Positions 23,434 to 32,132 are shown, counted from the first letter of the stretch. The stretch: DNA of 36,249 nucleotides from Puniceibacterium sp. (GCA_024636635.1 JAGXGV010000125.1:1-36249); one strand, 5' to 3'. The notes: generated by a model from the sequence alone, not told the origin. Program-made: numbers and translations.

Positions 23434-24524
23434 TACTGCGTCACGGGTGCCGCAGTTTCAGGGCTGTCATCCGTGGTTTCAGGGCTGTCAACCGTCGTTT
23501 CAGGGCTGTCACCGCCAGAAGCCACGTTACCGGTCCCGGATGTACCGGCATCGTCGGTCGGCGCCGCATCGTCCGGACCTTCGGTCGAAGCTTGTCCGAC
23601 CTCCGCCCCGGCGGCCGACCCCGACGCCGCGCTGCGGGCCTCGGACTGCGGCGAAAGCCGTTCGGATTTGAAGTAGTCGAAGAACTCGGAATCCGGCGTC
23701 ATCACCATCTGCGAGTTTTCCCCGGTCAATGCAGTTTCATAGGCCTGAAGCGACCGGTAGAAGGCAAAGAATTCCTGATCGGCGCCATAGGCTTCGGCGT
23801 AGACCTGGTTGCGCCGCGCATCGGCTTCACCGCGGATGATGTTGGCATCGCGGTCCGCCTCTGACAGGGTTTCGGTCACGGTCCGGTCAGCCAGGGCGCG
23901 CACACGCTGCGCGGCCTCGTTACCACGGGCGATCTCGTCGGCCGCTTCGCGTTCACGCTCGGCCCGCATCCGCGCGAAGGTCGCTTCGAGGTTCTGCTCG
24001 GGGAGGTTGGTCTGCTTGAGCCGCACATCGACCACGTCCAGCCCAAGTCCCTGCGCGGACGTTCGGGCCTGATCCCGAATCCGTATCATCAGTCCACCGC
24101 GATCTTCGGACAGGATGGTGTCGGACGTCACCTGATCCGCACCCAGAACCTCGCGGATCTGCGCGTTCAGGACCGAGGACAGGCGATCCTCGGCAGCGCG
24201 GATGCCACCCACGCCGACGGCTTGCCGGAACTGCACCACATCGGCGATGCGGTAGCGGGCAAAGGCGTCGACAACCAGACGACGGTCATCCGAAGGCGTG
24301 ACCTCGATGGTCTCGGTATCCAGCGACAGGATGCGGTCGTCATATCTTACGACGTCCTGGATGAACGGGATCTTGAAGGCGAGCCCCGGCTCTTCCTTCA
24401 CGGCCTTGATCTGGCCGAATTGCAGCACCAGCGCCTTTTCCCGTTCGTCCACCACAAAGACCGAGGACCAGATCCCGATGAGGACGACCACCGCGGCGAT
24501 CAGGATGATATTCAGCTTGTTCAT
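23433..24524 (-). CDS. hflC: FtsH modulator HflC (SPFH/prohibitin family) with an extended acidic tail
   Basis: HflC with HflK forms a large periplasmic cage around the FtsH protease. The 363 residues have one N-terminal helix (LNIILIAAVVVLIGIWSSVFVV), the SPFH domain (VDEREKALVLQFGQ, AFARYRIADVVQFRQAV), a coiled coil (LEATFARMRAERERE through EADARRNQVYAEAYG), then FFAFYRSLQAYE. The family normally ends near 295-300; here about 65 more residues, acidic and Ser/Thr/Ala-rich, end with three DSPETT-type repeats encoded by 21-base tandem repeats at 23455-23515. The gene follows hflK by 3 bases and overlaps the DUF2065 gene. Confidence 0.95.
   Translation of the reverse strand: MNKLNIILIAAVVVLIGIWSSVFVVDEREKALVLQFGQIKAVKEEPGLAFKIPFIQDVVRYDDRILSLDTETIEVTPSDDRRLVVDAFARYRIADVVQFRQAVGVGGIRAAEDRLSSVLNAQIREVLGADQVTSDTILSEDRGGLMIRIRDQARTSAQGLGLDVVDVRLKQTNLPEQNLEATFARMRAEREREAADEIARGNEAAQRVRALADRTVTETLSEADRDANIIRGEADARRNQVYAEAYGADQEFFAFYRSLQAYETALTGENSQMVMTPDSEFFDYFKSERLSPQSEARSAASGSAAGAEVGQASTEGPDDAAPTDDAGTSGTGNVASGGDSPETTVDSPETTDDSPETAAPVTQ
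23455..23515 (-). repeat. Three tandem 21-base repeats in the hflC tail
   Basis: The unit GTTTCAGGGCTGTCA plus six varying bases occurs three times (about 23456, 23477, 23498), encoding DSPETT/V repeats. Copy number is likely to vary among strains. Confidence 0.8.
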
Positions 24525-24527
24525 GGA

Positions 24528-25682
24528 TCAGTTCCCTTCCTGGGTGCGGTTCCGACCCAGTTCGTTCAGCGGCAGATACGGCACGACGCCGCCCCCCTCA
24601 CCGTCGCCACCGGTGACGGACGAATCCAGGATCATCTTGTCGACATTGCCCAGTACCCTTTCCATCGTCTCGAGATAGAGACGCTTGCGCGTCACATCCT
24701 CGGCCTTGGAATATTCCTCGAGCACCGCAGAGAAACGGCTTGCCTCACCCAGCGACTCGTTGACGACGCGGGCGCGATAGCCTTCGGCTTCTTCCTGGAT
24801 CTGCGCAGATTCACCGCGCGCTTCTGCAAGGACACGGTTGGCATAGGCGTCGGCCTGGCGTTGCAACCTGTCACGCTCCTGCTCCGCAGCCTGGACCTCG
24901 CGGAAGGAGTTGATGACTTCCTGGGGCGGATCGGCGGTGTCAAGGTTGACCCGCACGATGTTGATGCCACTCTCGTATTCGTCAAGCGTCGCTTGAATGT
25001 CGGCCATGGCCGTATCGGCGATCAGGCCCCGGTCCCGGTTGAGGATCGGCGCCAATGTACTGGCCGCGATGATCTCGCGCATCACTGATTCCGACACAGC
25101 GCCCACGGTCAGTTGCGGATCACGGATGTTGAAAAGCAACTTTGCCGGGTCATTGATGTTCCAGACCACCTGGAATTCGATGTCCACGATATTGGCATCC
25201 GTGGTCAGCATCAGCCCGTCGCCGTTGCCTGTGCGGTTGTTGCCGATATTCTCGGTCCGCTCGGACGTCACGTTGACCACCTCGTAGCTCACAAGGGGCC
25301 AGGGCGCAAAGTTCAGACCGGGATTGCCGGTCGAGGAATATTCACCAAGAAACAGTTCGACGGACTGTTCTTCGGGCCGTACGGTATAAAAGCTGCTGAA
25401 CGCCCAGAGGCCGACAACAAGCAAGGCACCGATTGTCAATGTGCCACGCGTGAGCATCGGACCGCCCCCGCCACCAGACCCGCCGCCGCCGGTGTTGCCA
25501 CCATTTCCGCGTCCGCCCATCAGCACCCGCAGGCGTTCCTGACCCTTCTTCACAAGCTCGTCGATCTCGGGGATCTGCGACGAGCCTTCCTCAGGACGCC
25601 TGCCACCGCCGTTGTTACCGCGATTTCCGCCGCCCTGTCCGCCGCCGCCGCCGCCCCAGGGGCCGCCGTTGTTGCCTGCCAT
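24528..25682 (-). CDS. hflK: FtsH modulator HflK (SPFH/prohibitin family)
   Basis: HflK is the partner of HflC. The 384 residues start with a Gly/Asn-rich cytoplasmic region (MAGNNGGPWGG, residues 1-75, two glycine runs), a membrane helix at 81-100, then the SPFH domain (VRPEEQSVELFLGEYSSTGNPGLNFAPWP), and a coiled coil with QEVINSFREVQAAEQERDRL and a stretch with YSKAEDVTRKRLYLETMERVL. Start: ATG 25682 behind GAGAGGG; upstream in-frame residues do not match. It is the first gene of hflK-hflC-DUF2065 and lies 72 bases after gor on the same strand. Confidence 0.96.
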   Translation of the reverse strand: MAGNNGGPWGGGGGGQGGGNRGNNGGGRRPEEGSSQIPEIDELVKKGQERLRVLMGGRGNGGNTGGGGSGGGGGPMLTRGTLTIGALLVVGLWAFSSFYTVRPEEQSVELFLGEYSSTGNPGLNFAPWPLVSYEVVNVTSERTENIGNNRTGNGDGLMLTTDANIVDIEFQVVWNINDPAKLLFNIRDPQLTVGAVSESVMREIIAASTLAPILNRDRGLIADTAMADIQATLDEYESGINIVRVNLDTADPPQEVINSFREVQAAEQERDRLQRQADAYANRVLAEARGESAQIQEEAEGYRARVVNESLGEASRFSAVLEEYSKAEDVTRKRLYLETMERVLGNVDKMILDSSVTGGDGEGGGVVPYLPLNELGRNRTQEGN

Positions 25683-25754
25683 GTGGTGTCTTTCCCTCTC
25701 CGTCAAATTCGTATTTCGCACCTGTAGTGTAAACTGTGCAATCATGCACGGAAT

Positions 25755-27224
25755 TCAAGCACTGCGCGACGGTTTGCGCATTGTCACGATCTCTTCCGAC
25801 ATGGTCGGATGCACCGCAACCGTGCGGTCAAAATCCTCTTTTGTTGCGCCCATCCTGATAGCGATGCCGACAAGCTGGATCATTTCGCCCGCGTTGGGCG
25901 CGACGATATGACAGCCCAGGACCACGCGGCTCGCCTTTGATACGATGAGCTTCATGAGCACCCGGTCGGGCTTGCCGACAAAGGCGGTCTGCATCGGCCG
26001 GAACGAGGTACAGTAAACCTCGATCTCTTCCTGGTCGCGCGCCGCTTCCTCGGTCATGCCCACGGTGCCCAGTTCAGGCTGGGTGAACACGGCGCTGGGG
26101 ATCAGGTTGTGATCCACCGGCGTGGGATTGCCATTGAAAACGGTCTCGACAAAGGCCACGGCCTCGCGGATCGCGACAGGCGTCAGGTTCATCCGGTCGG
26201 TCACATCGCCGATGGCATAGATCGAAGGCACTGCGGTCTGGGAATAGTCGTCCACCACGACCTGTCCGTTGCGGCCCAGCTCCACGCCCAGCTCGGTCAG
26301 GCCCAGCCCGTCGGTGTTGGGCCTGCGCCCAGTCGCAAACAACACCCGGTCAAACACCCGGCTTTCGCCATTGGTCGCCTTGACCCAGATCGGCCCCTTG
26401 CGGGTGCCGCCGCCATGGCTGCCCTGATTTCCCATCGAACTGTCGCCGACTGAGTCGCCCATCTGCTGAATTGACGCGCCAAGACCTTCGGGCGTCTCCC
26501 CATCCTCGGCACAGCGCATCTCGACGATGTTGGTGCCGTTGTGGATACGGATGCCACGCTGGGTCATTTCCTCGGCGATCAGGCCGCGCGCCTCTTCGTC
26601 AAAGCCCCGCAGGATCTGCGCCCCGCGGTAATATAGCGTCACCTCGACACCCAGCCCGTGCAGGATGCAGGCGAATTCACAAGCGATATAGCCACCGCCG
26701 ACGATCAGGATGGACCGCGGCAGCGCCTCCATGTGAAAGATGTCGTCCGACACGATTCCCAGATCGGCGTTCGGCATGTCCGGGCGCACCGGATGCCCCC
26801 CGGCAGCGATCAGGATGTGCTTCGCCGTCTTCTCCTCGCCATTGCCGAGCGTCACGGTGTGCGGGTCCTTGACCGTGGCACGACAGTCAAAGGTGTCGAC
26901 CCCGGATGCGCTCAACAGCTTGCGGTAGACAGCTTCGAGCCGGTCGAGTTCGCCGTTCAGCCGCGCCGAGAAGGCGGACCAGTCAAAGTCCCCGGCAGAG
27001 ATATCCCAGCCATAAAGGCCCGCGTCGGCGGCTATTCCTGCATATTCGCTGGCAAAGACCATCAGCTTCTTGGGCACGCAGCCCCGGATCACGCAAGTGC
27101 CGCCATAACGGCTTTCCTCGGCCAGACCGACGCGTGCCCCGGCGTCTGTGGCCGCGACGCGTGCAGCCCGCACGCCCCCGGATCCGCCCCCGATGACAAA
27201 GAGATCATAGTCGAATTCGCTCAT
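25755..27224 (-). CDS. gor: Glutathione-disulfide reductase with an internal insertion
   Basis: Gor reduces oxidised glutathione with NADPH. The 489 residues include the FAD loop (VIGGGSGGVRAARVAA), the redox pair Cys44 and Cys49 in GGTCVIRGCVPKK, the NADP loop (ILIVGGGYIACEFA), ATGRRPNTDG, the FAD-binding YAIGDVTDRMNLTPVAI, and the C-terminal His-Pro-T-x-S-E-E. Typical members have about 450 residues. The excess is a 35-40 residue, Gly/Ser/Gln-rich insert at about 240-278 (GASIQQMGDSVGDSSMGNQG and around), between the NADP-domain strand EMRCAEDG and IWVKATNGES. The start is ATG 27224 behind GAAGGGAGAAG. It lies between rpiA and hflK on the same strand. Confidence 0.94.
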   Translation of the reverse strand: MSEFDYDLFVIGGGSGGVRAARVAATDAGARVGLAEESRYGGTCVIRGCVPKKLMVFASEYAGIAADAGLYGWDISAGDFDWSAFSARLNGELDRLEAVYRKLLSASGVDTFDCRATVKDPHTVTLGNGEEKTAKHILIAAGGHPVRPDMPNADLGIVSDDIFHMEALPRSILIVGGGYIACEFACILHGLGVEVTLYYRGAQILRGFDEEARGLIAEEMTQRGIRIHNGTNIVEMRCAEDGETPEGLGASIQQMGDSVGDSSMGNQGSHGGGTRKGPIWVKATNGESRVFDRVLFATGRRPNTDGLGLTELGVELGRNGQVVVDDYSQTAVPSIYAIGDVTDRMNLTPVAIREAVAFVETVFNGNPTPVDHNLIPSAVFTQPELGTVGMTEEAARDQEEIEVYCTSFRPMQTAFVGKPDRVLMKLIVSKASRVVLGCHIVAPNAGEMIQLVGIAIRMGATKEDFDRTVAVHPTMSEEIVTMRKPSRSA

Positions 27225-27413
27225 GGACTTCTCCCTTCCCGTGTCGGGGCGCAGGTATCCCACAGGACCCCCGCCTTGACCATAGCCTGCCGTCGCATTT
27301 ACCCCCGATCGCAGCCCCAGCACCCGCAAGCAGCGGCAAGGCGGACACAAAGGCGGCGCCCCGTGCCAACCTTTCCGGGCGCCGACAGGAACACGCCCCC
27401 ACTCTCTCCGCTT
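27225..27413. other. Intergenic region between rpiA and gor
   Basis: This stretch holds no gene I recognise, only GC-rich sequence with short repeats of CGGCAAGGCGG type. The dispersed repeat copy 2 lies at its rpiA-side end. Confidence 0.4.
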
Positions 27414-27472
27414 CCATTTCTCCGGGTCACAAATATCCCGGGGAGCGTGAGGGGCAGGCCCCTCACTCCGCA
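27414..27472 (-). repeat. Dispersed intergenic repeat, copy 2 (GGATATTTG type)
   Basis: On the minus strand the hairpin GTGAGGGG-cctg-CCCCTCAC (27447-27466) is followed by CCCCGGGATATTTG and ACCCGGAGAA. It lies downstream of rpiA on the same strand, like copies 1 and 3 relative to their upstream genes. Confidence 0.75.
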
Positions 27473-27506
27473 GCGCGCCACCAGACCGACGTCCGCCGCT
27501 TTGTCC

Positions 27507-28295
27507 TCAGTCGCCGGGGTCGCGAAACAGGTTGTCCGATTCGAAAAAGTCCAGACGGTCCTCCTGCACGGTGCCCGTGTTGATGTCGCGCATCTCGACC
27601 CGCCCGTCGCCGTGGCCGATGACCAGCACATCACAGATGTCGATGAAAAGGCCGTTCTCGACCACACCTGGGATCTGGTTCAGCACCATCGCAAGCTGGC
27701 GCGCGTTGCCGATCCGGCCCAGATGCAAATCAAGGATGTGGTTGCCTTCATCCGTGATGAAAGGCCGCGTGCCATTCATGCGCAGGCCAGCCTTGCGGCC
27801 CATCACGTCCATCGCCACCAGGGTCTCCTCGATCAGGACCTGCGTGGTCTGCCAGCCGAACGGGATCACCTCGACCGGCAGTGGAAAGGCACCCAGCGTG
27901 TCCACCTCCTTGGCCGCATCCGCAATCACGATCATCTGGTCGCTCGCCGTCGCCACGATCTTTTCCTGAAGCAGCGCGCCGCCGCCGCCCTTGATCAGGT
28001 TCAGTTCCGCATCGAACTCGTCCGCGCCGTCGATGGTCAGGTCCAGCCAGCGCGCCTCGTCCAGACTGATGACCTCGATCCCGACCTCGCGGGCCAGTTC
28101 CGCAGTGCGGGCCGAGGTCGGAACCCCCCTGAACTTCAGCCCGTCCTCGCGCACCATCTCGCCCAGGCAGCGCACCAGCCAGGCGGCGGTGGACCCGGTG
28201 CCAAGCCCCACACGCATGCCGTCCTCGACAAGCTCCGCGGCGCGGCGGGCGGCGACGAACTTGGCCTTGTCGATGGGTGACAATTCTCCGGACAT
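27507..28295 (-). CDS. rpiA: Ribose-5-phosphate isomerase A
   Basis: RpiA interconverts ribose 5-phosphate and ribulose 5-phosphate in the pentose phosphate and Calvin pathways. The 262 residues show VGLGTGSTAAWLVRCLGE, TSARTAELAREVGIEVI, the DLTIDGADEFDAELNLIKGGGGALLQEKIVA block (active Asp and Glu), and FITDEGNHILDLHL. The start is ATG 28295 behind AGAGGAG; a GTG six bases upstream is too close to that site. The RpiA C-terminus is followed here by about 25 extra residues (MRDINTGTVQEDRLDFFESD), frequent in this lineage. Confidence 0.96.
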   Translation of the reverse strand: MSGELSPIDKAKFVAARRAAELVEDGMRVGLGTGSTAAWLVRCLGEMVREDGLKFRGVPTSARTAELAREVGIEVISLDEARWLDLTIDGADEFDAELNLIKGGGGALLQEKIVATASDQMIVIADAAKEVDTLGAFPLPVEVIPFGWQTTQVLIEETLVAMDVMGRKAGLRMNGTRPFITDEGNHILDLHLGRIGNARQLAMVLNQIPGVVENGLFIDICDVLVIGHGDGRVEMRDINTGTVQEDRLDFFESDNLFRDPGD

Positions 28296-28617
28296 GGGCA
28301 CGACTCCTCTGCTTTGCGCCGCTTATAGGAAAGGAACCCCCGGCAGGCGAGTGCGAATCCGCTGAAACCGGCGACGCGGCAAGACGCGGCAACAAGTGAT
28401 CCCCCGCAAATTCCGGGCTCGCGGTCCAACCCCCACCAGAAACCGGTGCGCCGAAGGCGCTCCGCTGGATCAGACCGCGACCCCGTTGCGCTGGCTCCCG
28501 GCTCCCCTTCGTTGTGCTGCCTCCCGGCTGCCCTCCGCTGCCCTCCGCTGCGCTTTCTGGCGACCCAAGGTCGCTTCCCGGCGATGTCGCGCCTGCGAAA
28601 CCGCCTAGTCTGGCGGC
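28296..28617. other. 322-base interval, low-complexity purine/pyrimidine-skewed sequence
   Basis: No gene is seen. The rpiA promoter may be at TATAAG on the minus strand near 28324-28329. From about 28430 to 28600 the plus strand is strongly pyrimidine-rich with short repeats: TGCCCTCCGC twice in tandem, CTCCCGGCT three times, and AAGGCGC/GCGCC elements. On the minus strand this reads GAAGCGA, GCAGCGGAGGG, GAGCCGGGAG, like repetitive spacers of other alphaproteobacteria. Confidence 0.5.
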
Positions 28618-29013
28618 ATGACACACCCCTACCGCCTGCATTACGCCCCCGACAACGCCTCGCTCATTGTCCGGCTGGCGCTGCAGGAACTGGGCGTGCC
28701 CTTTACGACCCTGCTCGTGGACCGGCATCTGGCCCTTCTGGAGGCGCAGGCCGCCAGCGGTCACGCCTGGCTCAACGGCGCGAAGATCTCGGCGCTGGAC
28801 CTCTACGTCGCGCCGCTGCTGCGCTGGTGTGCGCTCTATCCGCCCGGTGAAACGGCCTGGTTCGACTTGCAGCGCCATCCGGCGCTCGCGGCCCTTGCAG
28901 CCCGGGTCGAGGCGCGCGACAGTGCCCGCATCGCCGCCATGGCCGAAGGACTCGGTCACCGACCCTTCACCCAGCCACAACTCCCGAATCCTCCAGAAGG
29001 AAGCGCAACCTAA
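28618..29013 (+). pseudogene. Internally deleted glutathione S-transferase
   Basis: The 131-residue frame begins as a GST thioredoxin-fold domain (YRLHYAPDNASLIVRLALQE, 5-24) but after residue 36 (LLVDR) passes straight into the C-terminal helices (HLALLEAQAASGHAWLNGAKIS through SALDLYVAPLLRWCALYPPG and WFDLQRHPALAALAARVEA). Normal members of this group have about 210-220 residues. The missing 80-90 residues include the cis-Pro loop and the glutathione-binding Glu-Ser motif, so conjugation activity is unlikely. The frame is not broken. The start is the ATG at 28618. sdaA begins two bases after its stop codon, and the ribosome site of sdaA lies in this gene's end, so translation of this frame may still matter for sdaA. 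Confidence 0.78.
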
Positions 29014-29015
29014 TT

Positions 29016-30389
29016 ATGTTCCTTTCCGTCTTCGACATGTTCAAGGTGGGCGTCGGCCCGTCCTCCTCGCATACGATGGGGCCGATGGTGGCCGCTGCCC
29101 GCTTTCTCGACGCGCTGCGCGCCGCGCCCTTCAACTGCGCCGGGGTAAAGGCCACACTGCACGGCAGCCTTGCCTTTACCGGGGTCGGGCACGCCACTGA
29201 CCGCGCCACCGTGCTGGGCCTTGCGGGCTTTCGCCCGGAAACCTACGACGCTGCGGCCGCGCAGGAAGCGCTCGAACAGATCCGCGACACCCACAGGCTG
29301 ACACCCGACGGGCTGCCGGAACTGAAGTTCGATCCCGTCAACGATCTGAAGTTCGACTTCGGCCCGAACCTGCCGGGACATGTCAACGGCATGGTGCTGA
29401 TGGGAACGGATGCGCAGGGCGACGTGATCCTGCAGGAAACCTACTATTCCGTCGGCGGCGGTTTCGTGCTGACCGCGGATGAACTGGCGCAGGGCAAGGA
29501 CACCGACAGCGGCCCCCCGGTCCCCTACCCCTTCCGGTCCGCGACCGAGATGCTGGCCATGGCGCGGGCCTCGGGACTGTCCATCGCGGCGATGAAACGG
29601 GCCAACGAACTGGCGCGCGGCACGCCAGAATCGCTCGATACCGGGCTTGCGCGGATCTGGCAGGTGATGAACGACTGCATCGATCGCGGCCTTGCCAACG
29701 ATGGCATCCTGCCCGGCGGGCTCAAGGTGAAACGGCGCGCCCGCGCCATACACGAGGCGCTGCTGGCCGAACGCGGCCTGAACCAGAGCGCGCCGCACAC
29801 GATCAACGACTGGATGTCGGCCTATGCCATGGCGGTGAACGAGGAAAACGCCGCGGGCGGTCAGGTCGTCACCGCCCCGACCAACGGCGCCGCCGGCGTG
29901 GTGCCCGCGACGGTCCGCTACTGGCTCGACCATGTGCCCTCGGCCTCCAGGTCCAGGGTGCCCGATTTCCTGCTGACGGCAGCCGCGATCGGTGGGCTGG
30001 TCAAGTACAACGCCAGCATCAGCGGCGCCGAGGCCGGCTGCCAGGCCGAGGTCGGCTCGGCTGCCGCCATGGCCGCCGCCGGATTCTGCGCCGTGATGGG
30101 CGGCACCCCCGAACAGATCGAAAATGCCGCCGAAATCGCGCTGGAACACCACCTTGGCATGACCTGCGATCCGGTCCGCGGACTGGTCCAGGTGCCCTGC
30201 ATCGAACGCAACGGGCTTGGCGCGATCAAGGCGGTTTCGGCGGCAAGCCTCGCGCTGCGCGGGGACGGCGTCCACCTTGTCCCGCTTGACGCCTGTATCG
30301 AGACGATGCGCCAGACCGGGGCCGACATGTCCGAACGCTACAAAGAGACATCGCTGGGCGGGCTCGCGGTCAACGTTCCGAACTGCTGA
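29016..30389 (+). CDS. sdaA: L-serine ammonia-lyase (iron-sulfur-dependent)
   Basis: SdaA deaminates L-serine to pyruvate and ammonia using a 4Fe-4S cluster. The 457-residue single-chain form starts MFLSVFDMFKVGVGPSSSHTMGP, the beta domain with the SSSHT substrate motif, then the alpha domain with PTNGAAGVVPA and the Cys ligands in GAEAGCQAEVGSA, MTCDPVRGLVQVPCIERN. The end ETSLGGLAVNV is typical of the family. The ATG at 29016 is preceded by AGAAGGAAG within the end of the GST remnant. Confidence 0.96.
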   Translation: MFLSVFDMFKVGVGPSSSHTMGPMVAAARFLDALRAAPFNCAGVKATLHGSLAFTGVGHATDRATVLGLAGFRPETYDAAAAQEALEQIRDTHRLTPDGLPELKFDPVNDLKFDFGPNLPGHVNGMVLMGTDAQGDVILQETYYSVGGGFVLTADELAQGKDTDSGPPVPYPFRSATEMLAMARASGLSIAAMKRANELARGTPESLDTGLARIWQVMNDCIDRGLANDGILPGGLKVKRRARAIHEALLAERGLNQSAPHTINDWMSAYAMAVNEENAAGGQVVTAPTNGAAGVVPATVRYWLDHVPSASRSRVPDFLLTAAAIGGLVKYNASISGAEAGCQAEVGSAAAMAAAGFCAVMGGTPEQIENAAEIALEHHLGMTCDPVRGLVQVPCIERNGLGAIKAVSAASLALRGDGVHLVPLDACIETMRQTGADMSERYKETSLGGLAVNVPNC

Positions 30390-30583
30390 CGCGCCGGTGG
30401 TCGGGTCCGCAACGGCCCACCCCGGCGGACGGCCTCCCACACCCGGCCTCCTCCCACTCCCCGGTGTCGGGCCGCGATGCGTCGCTCCTTGTCTGCGCTC
30501 TCTCGCGTGGGTTGCGGACAAAGCTGTGACGTTGCTTCAGGCAGAAGCTTGCCAGATCAGCCGACTCTGGTTAGCGTCACCTC

Positions 30584-31525
30584 ATGAACAAGGACAACCC
30601 CCTTCTCGGTATCCTGCTGATGCTGGGATTCTGCTTTGTTGCGCCAATGGGCGACGCCGTGGCAAAGCTTCTGGGAGGGCTGGTGCCGCTTGGGCAACTG
30701 CTGTTGATCCGCTTCGCAATCCAGGCGCTTGCGCTTGTCCCGCTTGTCGCCGCAACCGGCCGGACTTGGCGCATGGGCGCGCGAATCCTGCAGCTGACCG
30801 TGCTGCGCACGCTGCTGCACATTCTCGGGATCGGGATGATGTTTTCGGCGCTGATGTACCTGCCGCTGGCCGATGCCGTCGCCATCGCCTTCATCATGCC
30901 GTTCCTCATGCTGATCCTGGGGCATTTCGTGCTGCAGGAAGAGGTTGGCACCCGTCGGCTTCTGGCCTGCGCCGTGGGTTTTCTGGGCACGCTGCTGGTC
31001 GTCCAGCCGTCCTTTGCCGACGTCGGCTGGCCCGCGCTACTGCCGCTCGGCGTTGCGGTCAATTTCTCGGTGTTCATGCTGGTGACCCGCCGGATCGCCA
31101 AAGAGACCGACCCGATCGGGCTTCAGGCTGTCAGTGGCGTCATCGCCGTCTGCCTGATCGGTCCGCTCCTGTTGCTGGTTCCGGGTGACATCCTTCCGGT
31201 CATGGGCTGGAAGACGCCCTCGGCGCAGACCTGGGGCCTTCTGGTGGCCAGCGGCCTGCTTGGGACGCTCGCGCATCTTCTGATGACCTGGTCGCTGCGC
31301 TATGCGCCCGCCGCCACCCTCGCACCGATGCAGTATCTGGAGATCCCGATCGCCACGCTCATCGGCTTTGTGATCTTTGGCGACCTGCCTGACCCGCTTG
31401 CCACGCTGGGGATCTGCGTGACAATCCTTGCCGGTCTTTATATCGTGATCAGAGAGCGGGCCATGATGATGGCGTCGCGGCAAGTGCCGCAACCAGCGCG
31501 TCCAGCGCCGACGACGGCAGAATAA
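30584..31525 (+). CDS. EamA/DMT family transporter
   Basis: This 313-residue inner-membrane protein has ten predicted helices in two EamA repeats (LLGILLMLGFCFVAPMGDAV, then ALMYLPLADAVAIAFIMPF; second copy AVSGVIAVCLIGPLLLLV to LGICVTILAGLYIVI). The AxxAxLxPMQYLEIP motif is typical of the drug/metabolite exporter group. Its substrate is unknown. The start (ATG 30584) lacks a strong ribosome site. Its last 77 bases overlap, tail to tail, the thiamine pyrophosphokinase gene. Confidence 0.9.
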   Translation: MNKDNPLLGILLMLGFCFVAPMGDAVAKLLGGLVPLGQLLLIRFAIQALALVPLVAATGRTWRMGARILQLTVLRTLLHILGIGMMFSALMYLPLADAVAIAFIMPFLMLILGHFVLQEEVGTRRLLACAVGFLGTLLVVQPSFADVGWPALLPLGVAVNFSVFMLVTRRIAKETDPIGLQAVSGVIAVCLIGPLLLLVPGDILPVMGWKTPSAQTWGLLVASGLLGTLAHLLMTWSLRYAPAATLAPMQYLEIPIATLIGFVIFGDLPDPLATLGICVTILAGLYIVIRERAMMMASRQVPQPARPAPTTAE

Positions 31526-32132
31526 GCAGCATCTTCGCGCCATCGAACCGCAGCCGCACCGGTCCGGTCACCTCGTTGGAGGTCCCGACGCTGCCATCCG
31601 GTCGGAACGCGATCCCGCCGATCGGCCAGCGCAGACCCTCGGACGTGCCGCGCACCTCTGCCAGCGGGAACAGCGACAGACGGCTACCTGCGGGCAGGTC
31701 AAGGGACAGGTCCGGAGGACACAGAATCAGCGCATCCTCGTCGCCCAGCAGCACGCAGCGCCGTTCGGGATACCTTGCCAGAACGGTCATCGCGGCCAGT
31801 TGGTGATCCACCCGCGCGCCAAGAAATCCGTATCCCAACACCAGCGGCGCCAGGATGTGACGCAGGCACTTGTCGAAATCCGTGCTGTCCTGCTCTTCGA
31901 CAGGGTGCAGCACGCCATCGGGCAATGCGGCGATTGTTTCCGGATCGATGGAATCCATGTCACCGATCACGGCATCCGGCACGATCGACACCGCCCACAG
32001 CGCATCCGCGCCGCTATCCGCCGCCACGACCGTCTTAACCATGTCGGCCAGGGCGCGCAGCGTTTCAGGGCGCACGGCACCCCCTCCGACCAGCAGCACT
32101 GTCGCGCTATCGTGAACAATTGGCGTTTTCAT
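31449..32132 (-). CDS. thiN: Thiamine diphosphokinase
   Basis: The enzyme transfers pyrophosphate from ATP to thiamine, giving thiamine diphosphate directly. The 227 residues have the N-terminal catalytic domain marks DSGADALWAV, VIGDMDSI and EQDSTDFDKCL (metal and substrate acids), then GARVDHQLAAM, and the C-terminal beta-domain (GLRWPIGGIAF, SNEV). The start is the ATG at 32132; the ribosome site is weak. Its 3' end overlaps the EamA transporter gene by 77 bases in convergent orientation; the shared DNA encodes both C-termini, which are variable in both families. Confidence 0.92.
   Translation of the reverse strand: MKTPIVHDSATVLLVGGGAVRPETLRALADMVKTVVAADSGADALWAVSIVPDAVIGDMDSIDPETIAALPDGVLHPVEEQDSTDFDKCLRHILAPLVLGYGFLGARVDHQLAAMTVLARYPERRCVLLGDEDALILCPPDLSLDLPAGSRLSLFPLAEVRGTSEGLRWPIGGIAFRPDGSVGTSNEVTGPVRLRFDGAKMLLILPSSALDALVAALAATPSSWPAL

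Noticed and set aside
26658..28280. 540-codon plus-strand open frame
   Set aside because: It covers the antisense of gor and rpiA; both are clear on the minus strand.
29010..30521. 503-codon minus-strand open frame
   Set aside because: It is the antisense of sdaA and lacks any recognisable motif.
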